DNA from: Limnohabitans sp. | Lineage (GTDB): Bacteria; Pseudomonadota; Gammaproteobacteria; Burkholderiales; Burkholderiaceae_C | DNA length: 5,297 bases | Direction: 5' to 3' | Assembly: GCA_009693225.1 (NCBI GenBank) | Contig: SHXP01000169.1 | Span: 1 to 5,297 of the forward strand | Shown here: one piece after another, positions 1 through 5,192 of the stretch | Numbering within the stretch: position 1 is the stretch's first letter | How the letters are laid out: each line of letters opens with the position of its first letter | The notes under the pieces: model-generated | What the model was told of the DNA's origin: nothing | Seen by the model: the letters and a program-made list of their open reading frames with translations, nothing else | The model's database searches: none | Program-made: the position numbers and the translations under genes

Positions 1-124
1 CGCGCATCAACGAAGTGCCCTTGGGCACGCTGACGTCATAGCCGTCGATGTTGAGAGTGACAGTTTCTGCAGAGGTGCGCACAGGTGTGCCGTGGTCGCG
101 TTCTTGTTTCAGGTACATCAACAT
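1..124 (-). CDS. fdsA: NAD-dependent formate dehydrogenase alpha subunit, N-terminal fragment (runs off the left edge)
   Basis: Only the first 41 codons are in the window. The peptide begins MLMYLKQERDHGTP and continues VTLNIDGYDVSVPKGTSLMR. This is the typical start of the catalytic alpha subunit of soluble NAD-linked formate dehydrogenases: a short leader followed by the beta-grasp [2Fe-2S] ferredoxin-like domain also seen at the N terminus of NuoG. The cluster cysteines and the molybdopterin domain lie beyond position 1 and cannot be checked. In the family this subunit carries the bis-MGD molybdenum centre and Fe-S clusters and oxidises formate to CO2. I chose the ATG at 124 over the in-frame ATG at 118 because AAGGA at 135-131 sits 6 nt before it. 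Only 9 nt separate it from the fdsB stop, and that AAGGA overlaps the fdsB TAA, so it is cotranscribed. Identification rests on the short peptide plus context. Confidence 0.88.
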   Translation of the reverse strand, partial: MLMYLKQERDHGTPVRTSAETVTLNIDGYDVSVPKGTSLMR

Positions 125-130
125 GGGAAT

Positions 131-135
131 TCCTT
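131..135 (-). promoter_or_regulatory. Ribosome binding site of fdsA
   Basis: The minus strand reads TAAGGAATTCCCATG. AAGGA lies 6 nt before the ATG at 124 and shares its first bases with the fdsB stop codon. This decides the fdsA start in favour of 124, because spacing to the next ATG at 118 would be 12 nt. Confidence 0.7.
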
Positions 136-1687
136 AAGAAGCGGGGACATCGGCTTTTTCCAAACCAAAATCAGCGGGGTAATGGTTGAGTGCTGATAAC
201 ACGGGATAAGGCGTCATGCCGCCCATGGCGCACAGGCTGCCGTGCAACATGGTGTCGCATAGATCACGCAGCAGGTGCACTTGCTGTTCTTTGTTGGCGG
301 AAGTGGCGATGCGGTCTATGGTTTCCATTCCGCGCGTGGAGCCGATGCGGCAAGGGGTGCATTTACCGCAACTCTCTAAGGCACAAAATTCCATGGCATA
401 GCGCGCCAGTTGCGCCATGTTGGCGCTGTCATCATGCACCACGATACCGCCGTGACCGACCACTAGGCCCAGTGCTGCATAGGCTTCATAGTCCAGCGGC
501 ACGTCCCATTGCGACTCAGGCACATACGCGCCCAAGGGGCCGCCTACCTGCACCGCCTTGATCGGGCGACCGCTGCGACTGCCGCCGCCGAAGTCATACA
601 GCAATTCACGCAAACTCAGACCGAAGGCGCGTTCAACCAGACCGCCGTGCTTGATATTGCCGGTGATTTGAAACGGCAGCGTACCGATGGAGCGGCCCAT
701 GCCGAAGTCTTTGTAAAAAGCAGCGCCTTTGGCCATGATGACGGGCACACTGGCCAGGGTAATGACGTTGTTGATGACCGTGGGTTGGCCGAACAAACCT
801 TCAAGCGCCGGTAAAGGCGGCTTGGCACGCACGATGCCGCGCTTGCCTTCCAGGCTCTCGAGCATGGCGGTTTCCTCGCCGCACACATAGGAGCCGGCGG
901 CCTTGCGCACATGCAAATGGAATGGCTTGCCGCTGTTCAATACGTTGTCACCCAGAAAACCTGCTGCTTGCGCCAGATTGCTGGCGGTGTTCATGGTGGC
1001 GATGGCATGCGGGTATTCAGAGCGTATATAGATGTAGCCCTCGGTGGCACCGACGGCCACGCCGGTAATGGCCATGCCTTCGATCAGCATGTAGGGGTCA
1101 CCTTCCATGGTCATGCGATCGGAAAAGGTGCCTGAGTCGCCTTCGTCGGCGTTGCACACCACGTATTTCTGCGCTGCACTGGTGGCACGCACGGTGCGCC
1201 ATTTGATGCCTGCCGGAAAGGCGGCGCCGCCGCGTCCGCGCAAGCCGGAGTCAAGCACTGTTTGCACCACCTCAGCGCCGTCCATGCCCACTGCGTTTTG
1301 CAAACCGGCCCAGCCGCCATGGGCGGAGTAATCGTCCAAGGACAAGGGGCGCGTGATGCCCATGCGGGCAAAGGTTAGACGTTGTTGTTTGGCCAGATAT
1401 GGCATGTCGTGCGTCAGACCCAGGGACAAGGCATGCTTGCCGCCATGCATAAACCCGGCTTCAAACAGTGAGGGCACGTCTTCGAAAGCGACTGGGCCAT
1501 AGGCCGTACGACAGGCTGCGGTCTGCACTTCGACCAGCGGTTCCAGCCAGAACATGCCGCGCGAACTGTTGCGTTCCACATCGATGGCGATACCGCGCGC
1601 CGTGGCTTCCTTGTGCAGGGCATCCACCACCTCATCAGCGCCGGCGGCCAGCGCTGCGCTGTCGCAGGGAACGTATACCGTGATCAT
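134..1687 (-). CDS. fdsB: NAD-dependent formate dehydrogenase beta subunit (FMN/NAD-binding diaphorase, NuoF-like)
   Basis: A 517-residue protein that passes electrons from the Fe-S relay to FMN and then NAD+ in the cytoplasmic formate dehydrogenase complex. The start MITVYVPCDSAA and the first ~100 residues form the thioredoxin-like extension typical of FdsB, absent from plain NuoF. The NuoF-type core follows. A glycine-rich FMN/NADH loop (GLRGRGGAAFPAG) is at 148-160, NADEGDSGTFSDR at 179-191, and YVCGEETAMLESLEG at 267-281. The C-terminal [4Fe-4S] domain has ESCGKCTPCRIG with C440, C443 and C446, and a fourth ligand C486 in GSLCAMGG. All expected motifs are present and length is normal for the family. 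The ATG overlaps the fdsG stop (ATGA), with GGAG at 1697-1694 6 nt upstream. Related hydrogenase (HoxF) and complex I subunits share the fold, but the neighbours fdsG and fdsA fix the assignment. Confidence 0.96.
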   Translation of the reverse strand: MITVYVPCDSAALAAGADEVVDALHKEATARGIAIDVERNSSRGMFWLEPLVEVQTAACRTAYGPVAFEDVPSLFEAGFMHGGKHALSLGLTHDMPYLAKQQRLTFARMGITRPLSLDDYSAHGGWAGLQNAVGMDGAEVVQTVLDSGLRGRGGAAFPAGIKWRTVRATSAAQKYVVCNADEGDSGTFSDRMTMEGDPYMLIEGMAITGVAVGATEGYIYIRSEYPHAIATMNTASNLAQAAGFLGDNVLNSGKPFHLHVRKAAGSYVCGEETAMLESLEGKRGIVRAKPPLPALEGLFGQPTVINNVITLASVPVIMAKGAAFYKDFGMGRSIGTLPFQITGNIKHGGLVERAFGLSLRELLYDFGGGSRSGRPIKAVQVGGPLGAYVPESQWDVPLDYEAYAALGLVVGHGGIVVHDDSANMAQLARYAMEFCALESCGKCTPCRIGSTRGMETIDRIATSANKEQQVHLLRDLCDTMLHGSLCAMGGMTPYPVLSALNHYPADFGLEKADVPAS

Positions 1688-2175
1688 GCCGAACTCCCTA
1701 TATCGGCGACCAGCCGGGCCATGCGTGTCTTGTTCATGCGGGCGTAAAGCTTGTCATCAATCTGTACCGCCGGTGAGGAAGCACACAGGCCGAGGCAATA
1801 CACAGGTTCAAGCGTGAAGCGTCCGTCGGCGCTGGTTTCATGCAGTTTGCAGCCAAGCAATTCCTCGGTGTGTGACAACAGTTCTTCGCTGCCGCAGGAT
1901 TGGCAGGCCTCGGCTCTGCATACCTGCACCACGTGTTTGCCGGGGGCTTTGCTGCGAAAGAAATGGTAGTAAGTGATGACGCCATGCACTTCTGCGCGAG
2001 ACAGGTTCATGGCCTCTGCCAGCATGGGCACGGCACTGGTTGGAATAAACCCTAAAGCCTCCTGCACGGCGTGCAACAAGGGCATCAGACCGCCCGGTAT
2101 ATCCTTGTACTCAGGCAAAAGGCGGCTGACAGTCAGCAGTTCAGGGACTTGCAAAGGTTTATTCATGAATTTCAT
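1684..2175 (-). CDS. fdsG: NAD-dependent formate dehydrogenase gamma subunit (NuoE-like [2Fe-2S] protein)
   Basis: A 163-residue electron-transfer subunit of the thioredoxin-like [2Fe-2S] ferredoxin (complex I 24-kDa/NuoE) family. The N-terminal helical part (about 10-75) contains the family stretch LGFIP...AEAMNLSRAEVHGVITYYHFF. The cluster ligands follow the NuoE pattern: C86 and C91 (C-x4-C in VCRAEACQSCG), then C127 and C131 (C-x3-C in YCLGLCASSPA). In the complex it sits beside FdsB and forms part of the diaphorase module. The first ATG (2175) overlaps the transporter stop as TGATG. A second ATG at 2166 (residue 4) is a possible alternative start. Neither has a convincing Shine-Dalgarno sequence; the upstream bases are AAATTTTTTAACTG, so translation probably depends on coupling to the transporter. 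The 3' end overlaps fdsB by 4 nt. Length is normal and all four ligands are present. Confidence 0.95.
   Translation of the reverse strand: MKFMNKPLQVPELLTVSRLLPEYKDIPGGLMPLLHAVQEALGFIPTSAVPMLAEAMNLSRAEVHGVITYYHFFRSKAPGKHVVQVCRAEACQSCGSEELLSHTEELLGCKLHETSADGRFTLEPVYCLGLCASSPAVQIDDKLYARMNKTRMARLVADIGSSA
1694..1699 (-). promoter_or_regulatory. Ribosome binding site of fdsB
   Basis: AGGGAG on the minus strand, 6 nt before the fdsB ATG at 1687 and inside the end of fdsG. It supports independent initiation at fdsB in addition to ATGA coupling. Confidence 0.65.
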
Positions 2176-3830
2176 CAGTTAAAAAATTTAGCCACACTCA
2201 AGACCGTGCGGTAAATGCCCCAGGTCAGAGGAATGCCGACAGCAATCCAGGCCAGCACTACCCATAAAGGATTGCTCTGACCGGAAGCGCCGGAGCCGCT
2301 GCCTACTTCAGAAGCCGAGGCTTTTTCATGGGCGAGTTTTTTCTCATGCGCTAGTTCTTCCGGGCTCATGAAATGTTTGGCATTGACCGGGCGGATCATT
2401 AGGTTGGCGATCAGGCCGACCACCAGCATGCCGACCAGAATGAACATGGTCTGATTGTAGACCTGTTCGCGCGGAATGCCTAGACCCAACTGGTAGTCGC
2501 GCATGTAATTCACCACGACCGGGCCCAGAATGCCGGCGGTGGCCCAGGCAGTCAACAGACGGCCGTGAATCGCACCGACCATTTGTGCGCCGAACAGGTC
2601 GGCCAGGTAGGCCGGTACGGTGGCAAAACCGCCGCCGTACATGCTCAGGATGATGCAGAAAGCCGCGACAAACAGCAGCTTGTTGCCGGCCATGGCGCTG
2701 GCGGGAACGGATGCGTAGAGGGCACCGCCGAGGACGAAGAAAACGATGTAGGTGATTTTGCGTCCCAGCTTGTCCGACAGGCTGGCCCAGATGATGCGTC
2801 CGCCGATGTTGAACAAACTAAGCAAAGCGGTGAAGCCCGCGGCCACGCCGGCAATCAGAGTGAGTTGAGCTTTGTCAAGGTCGCCGAATTTGGCGTCAAC
2901 ACCGATCAGGCTGCCGCCGAAGACTTCCTGCAACATTGGGCTGGCCATGCCGATCACGCCGATACCGGCCGACACATTCATGCACAACACCACCCAGACC
3001 ATCCAGAACTGGGGAATGCCCCAGACCTTGCTGACGTGCACATGGTTTTGTGTGATCATGGTGTTGGCGGTTTGCTGCGGCGGCGGTGTCCATCCGGCGG
3101 GTTTCCAGCCGGTGGCAGGGACGCGATAGCCGAGTGCGCCGGCCATCATGAAGATGAAATACAAAAGGGCCATACACACAAAGGTCTGGTAGACGCCGAC
3201 TTCGGTGTCGCTGGCGAATCGCTTCATCAGTTCGGCTGCCAGCGGCGAGCCGATCATGGCGCCGCCGCCGAAGCCCATGATGGCCATGCCGGTGGCCATG
3301 CCGCGACGGTCCGGAAACCATTTGATCAAAGTGCTGACCGGAGAGATGTAACCCAGACCCAGACCGATACCGCCAATCACGCCTGAACCCAGCAACATCA
3401 ACCAGAACTGGTGGGTGTAGACACCTAAAGCGGAAATCAGCATGCCGCCGCACCAGCACACGGTGCTGACGACACCGGCGCGGCGCGGGCCGACACGCTC
3501 CAGCCAACCGCCCCACAGCGCAGCTGAACTGCCCAGCAGCACAAAGAACATGGTGTACATCCAACCCAAAGTCGAGACTTTCCAGTCGCAACTAGTGATG
3601 AATAATTCCTGAAAGAAGCCGATATCCGGACCGCATTTGATGGGTTCCTTAATGCCGAGTGCTTTGGACAGCGGCAGCCAAAACACAGAAAAACCGTAAG
3701 CCATGCCGATGCATAAGTGGATGGCCAAGGCAGCCGGTGGTACCAGCCATCGGTTGAAACCATCACCGGCGATGATGCGTTCCTTGGAAAGAAATCCAAG
3801 GGTTTCTGAAGCTTCTGCAGTTGAGCTCAT
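2175..3830 (-). CDS. OFA-family MFS transporter, probable formate/oxalate-type carboxylate carrier, with an extra C-terminal membrane segment
   Basis: A 551-residue inner-membrane protein of the major facilitator superfamily, oxalate/formate antiporter (OFA) group. Twelve hydrophobic segments are visible, at about 28-52, 86-106, 117-137, 141-162, 178-200, 213-236, 273-298, 321-342, 359-375, 384-408, 417-440 and 461-479. Loop 2-3 has the MFS motif-A-like GGWLERVGPRR (107-117), and loop 8-9 has its counterpart SLSDKLGRK (351-359), preceded by NIGGR (341-345). A polar linker rich in E, K, S and G (about 490-519) leads to a thirteenth hydrophobic stretch, LWVVLAWIAVGIPLTWGIY (522-540). The TM1-TM2 loop is long and holds C66 and C81. 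I chose the ATG at 3830 over the upstream in-frame ATG at 3869 because GGAGA (3839-3835) is well placed before it and MSSTAEASE gives a normal cytoplasmic N terminus. First gene of the operon, overlapping fdsG by 1 nt. Context favours formate as substrate; oxalate exchange or another small carboxylate is possible. Confidence 0.87.
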   Translation of the reverse strand: MSSTAEASETLGFLSKERIIAGDGFNRWLVPPAALAIHLCIGMAYGFSVFWLPLSKALGIKEPIKCGPDIGFFQELFITSCDWKVSTLGWMYTMFFVLLGSSAALWGGWLERVGPRRAGVVSTVCWCGGMLISALGVYTHQFWLMLLGSGVIGGIGLGLGYISPVSTLIKWFPDRRGMATGMAIMGFGGGAMIGSPLAAELMKRFASDTEVGVYQTFVCMALLYFIFMMAGALGYRVPATGWKPAGWTPPPQQTANTMITQNHVHVSKVWGIPQFWMVWVVLCMNVSAGIGVIGMASPMLQEVFGGSLIGVDAKFGDLDKAQLTLIAGVAAGFTALLSLFNIGGRIIWASLSDKLGRKITYIVFFVLGGALYASVPASAMAGNKLLFVAAFCIILSMYGGGFATVPAYLADLFGAQMVGAIHGRLLTAWATAGILGPVVVNYMRDYQLGLGIPREQVYNQTMFILVGMLVVGLIANLMIRPVNAKHFMSPEELAHEKKLAHEKASASEVGSGSGASGQSNPLWVVLAWIAVGIPLTWGIYRTVLSVAKFFN

Positions 3831-3834
3831 GGTG

Positions 3835-3839
3835 TCTCC
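3835..3839 (-). promoter_or_regulatory. Ribosome binding site of the OFA transporter
   Basis: GGAGA on the minus strand ends 4 nt before the ATG at 3830. It is the reason for choosing this start over the in-frame ATG 39 nt further upstream, which would add 13 residues unlike the family N terminus. Confidence 0.65.
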
Positions 3840-3864
3840 ATTCTGGTGCAGGGTGATGACGCAA

Positions 3865-3886
3865 AGCATGGACTTTAACGTATGCT
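3865..3886. repeat. Inverted repeat AGCAT-N12-ATGCT in the transporter leader
   Basis: Five-base arms at 3865-3869 and 3882-3886 are exact reverse complements. They lie between the proposed leftward transcription start and the transporter start codon, where a bound protein could block transcription. Arms this short may be chance. The right arm overlaps one copy of the TATGCTATC direct repeat. Confidence 0.3.
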
Positions 3887-3889
3887 ATC
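3881..3889. repeat. Direct repeat TATGCTATC, copy 1
   Basis: An identical 9-mer occurs at 3977-3985, 96 bp away. This copy lies in the leader of the transporter transcript, the other in the leader of fdsR. Possible paired regulator half-sites; a chance match within about 170 bp is not excluded. Confidence 0.35.
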
Positions 3890-3898
3890 CCAGCACAA

Positions 3899-3928
3899 GC
3901 AAGTCTAGGGTAATCACTAGTCCCTTGC
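3899..3928. repeat. Inverted repeat GCAAG-N20-CTTGC, candidate operator
   Basis: Exact 5-base arms at 3899-3903 and 3924-3928 enclose the spacer and -10 of the proposed leftward promoter, and the right arm touches the TTGCAA element. A second nested symmetry, AGGG (3907-3910) with CCCT (3922-3925), lies inside. The position suits an FdsR operator acting on the operon promoter. No footprint or family consensus was available to confirm this. Confidence 0.35.
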
Positions 3929-3930
3929 AA
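3902..3930 (-). promoter_or_regulatory. Candidate sigma-70 promoter for the transporter-fdsGBA operon
   Basis: Read on the minus strand: -35 TTGCAA (3930-3925, 4 of 6 consensus), 17-nt spacer, -10 TAGACT (3907-3902, 4 of 6). Transcription would start near 3895, giving a leader of about 65 nt before the transporter ATG. Of moderate strength, as expected for a promoter that needs an activator. No sigma-54 GG-N10-GC element was found here. Confidence 0.45.
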
Positions 3931-3955
3931 TATGGGGCATGACCACTGATATAAT
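3925..3955 (+). promoter_or_regulatory. Candidate sigma-70 promoter for fdsR with extended -10
   Basis: TATAAT at 3950-3955 is a perfect -10 hexamer and is preceded by TG one base away (3947-3948), making an extended -10 that can work with a poor -35. A weak -35, TTGCAA (3925-3930), lies 19 nt upstream, longer than ideal. The start would be near 3962, about 42 nt before the fdsR ATG. TTGCAA is its own reverse complement and doubles as the -35 of the leftward promoter. Confidence 0.6.
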
Positions 3956-3976
3956 GGCTCGTAAACACACAACTAA

Positions 3977-3985
3977 TATGCTATC
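3977..3985. repeat. Direct repeat TATGCTATC, copy 2
   Basis: Second identical copy of the 9-mer found at 3881-3889. It lies between the fdsR -10 box and the fdsR start codon. Confidence 0.35.
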
Positions 3986-3991
3986 TAAAGC

Positions 3992-3999
3992 CTATATAG
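3992..3999. repeat. Palindrome CTATATAG in the fdsR initiation region
   Basis: A perfect 8-bp palindrome ending 4 nt before the fdsR ATG, where a Shine-Dalgarno sequence would normally sit. No purine-rich ribosome site is present, so fdsR translation is probably weak. It may simply be AT-rich leader sequence. Confidence 0.3.
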
Positions 4000-4003
4000 A
4001 CAC

Positions 4004-5092
4004 ATGCATAAAGTTTCCATCAAGCCGCAATGGACGATCAGCGATTCGGTCGGGCAGAACCTGACCCCCAGACTGCTGGAGTTGCTGGTCGAGGTGCAAA
4101 ACTACGGCAGTTTGTCCGGTTCCTGCAAAAAAACCGGCGCTTCATACCGCCACGCCTGGAGCCTGATACGTCAAGGCGAAGCGCAGCTGGGCATGGCATT
4201 GCTAAACATGGAGCGCGGCAAAGGTTCAACCCTGACACCGCTGGCGGAAAAACTGGTCTGGGCCGGCCACCGCATCAATGCCCGGCTGACCCCCATGCTT
4301 GAATCGCTGGCTTCAGAGCTTGAGAGTGAGATCGGCAGGGTGCTTTTGAGCAGAAAAGAGGCCTTGAGGGTGCATGCCAGCCATGGTTTTGCCGTGGAAA
4401 AAATGATTGAAAACCTGACGTTCTCCGGCATGCGCGTGGAGCGAAAGTATGTGGGCAGTACCGAGGCCGTGGCCTCGCTGCACGAAGGGGCCTGCGAAAT
4501 CGCCGGTTTTCATATTCCGCAAGGCGAGTTTGAGGAAGTGGCGTTCAAACACTACGCGCGCTGGCTGATCCCCAAACAAAGCCGCATCATCCATGTGGCG
4601 ACGCGCCGCCAGGGCTTCATGGTGGCCAAGGGCAACCCGCACAAGATTTATGAGGTGAGCGACCTCACCCGCAAAGGCCTGCGCTTTGTCAATCGCCAGC
4701 CCAGCAGCGGCACCCGTTTTCTGCTGGAATGTTTTTTGAAAAAAGCGCATGTCAGCCCGTCTCAGATTTCCGGCTATGAGCAGGCCGAATTCACCCACGC
4801 AGCGGTGGCCGCTTTCGTGGCCAGCGGCATGGCGGATGTGGGCTTTGGTGTCGAAACCCCGGCCAGGCGTTTCAAGCTGGAGTTTTTGCCCTTGGCCACC
4901 GAGCGTTACTTTTTGCTGTGCAACCAGGACGACCTGGACAAGCCGCATTTGAAGGCTGTGTTGAAAATATTGAACAGCGATGAGTTTCAGTTTGCGGTCA
5001 ACCAGTTGCCCGGCTACACGGCTGCGCATTGCGGTCAGGTATCTACAATTGCGGACGCATTTCCCGAACTCGCGGTTAGTAAAAAATACTGA
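4004..5092 (+). CDS. fdsR: FdsR-type formate dehydrogenase operon regulator (winged helix plus substrate-binding-like domain)
   Basis: A 362-residue cytoplasmic transcription regulator. Residues 20-85 form a ModE/LysR-like winged helix: LLELLVEVQNYGSLSGSCKKTGASYRHAWSL... with the recognition region near 43-58, and a wing with MERGKGSTLTPLAEKL at 69-84. A helical linker (about 93-118) follows. Residues ~120-340 resemble the periplasmic-binding-protein-like sensor domain fused to such HTH proteins, with FVNRQPSSGTR (228-238) and GMADVGFGVE (275-284) as hallmark motifs. The homologue in Ralstonia eutropha, FdsR, controls the fds operon both positively and negatively; the divergent position here fits that role. 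The ligand, formate or a molybdenum-related compound, cannot be read from sequence. The start at 4004 is the only ATG before residue 64, with an in-frame stop at 3986-3988 just upstream; its Shine-Dalgarno is poor. A ModE- or LysR-type regulator of another pathway is the less likely alternative. Confidence 0.87.
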   Translation: MHKVSIKPQWTISDSVGQNLTPRLLELLVEVQNYGSLSGSCKKTGASYRHAWSLIRQGEAQLGMALLNMERGKGSTLTPLAEKLVWAGHRINARLTPMLESLASELESEIGRVLLSRKEALRVHASHGFAVEKMIENLTFSGMRVERKYVGSTEAVASLHEGACEIAGFHIPQGEFEEVAFKHYARWLIPKQSRIIHVATRRQGFMVAKGNPHKIYEVSDLTRKGLRFVNRQPSSGTRFLLECFLKKAHVSPSQISGYEQAEFTHAAVAAFVASGMADVGFGVETPARRFKLEFLPLATERYFLLCNQDDLDKPHLKAVLKILNSDEFQFAVNQLPGYTAAHCGQVSTIADAFPELAVSKKY

Positions 5093-5115
5093 ACGGCTGG
5101 TGCACCGACAGGAAT

Positions 5116-5140
5116 CATATTTCGCATTGAAATGCGTATG
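5116..5140. repeat. Imperfect inverted repeat downstream of fdsR
   Basis: CATA and CGCAT (5116-5119, 5123-5127) pair with ATGCG and TATG (5132-5140) around a TGAA loop, leaving TTT bulged on the left side. It begins 24 nt after the fdsR stop. No T-tract follows, so it is not a canonical intrinsic terminator, but it could protect the 3' end of the transcript. Confidence 0.35.
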
Positions 5141-5168
5141 GATCATAGGTTCCTCTGGGTTAAATTTT

Positions 5169-5192
5169 AAAAGTACCGCCAAAAGTACCGCC
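5169..5192. repeat. Tandem 12-bp direct repeat AAAAGTACCGCC x2
   Basis: Two perfect adjacent copies, 5169-5180 and 5181-5192, followed by AA of a third unit. Read on the other strand, the core is GGCGGTAC spaced every 12 bp. Closely spaced G-rich ...GGTAC direct repeats resemble arm-type sites near tyrosine-integrase genes of integrated elements. No integrase is in the window, so that link is inference. Confidence 0.6.

Noticed and set aside
616..912. Several open frames overlapping fdsB in other frames (for example 616-912 - and 509-814 +)
   Set aside because: Shadow frames of fdsB, which is intact with all cofactor motifs. None has its own motifs or ribosome site.
2565..3386. Long open frame of 273 codons on the + strand, antisense to the transporter
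   Set aside because: Composition (many H, A, D, G, Q) is typical of the reverse complement of a GC-rich gene. No family motif, and it overlaps a transporter supported by membrane segments and motifs throughout.
3828..3869. Longer transporter start at 3869 (13 extra residues MLCVITLHQNGDT)
   Set aside because: The extension is unlike the family N terminus, while the ATG at 3830 has a well-placed GGAGA.
3831..4003. Sigma-54 (-24/-12) promoter in the divergent region
   Set aside because: TTGC is present at 3925-3928, but no GG lies at the required distance upstream on either strand.
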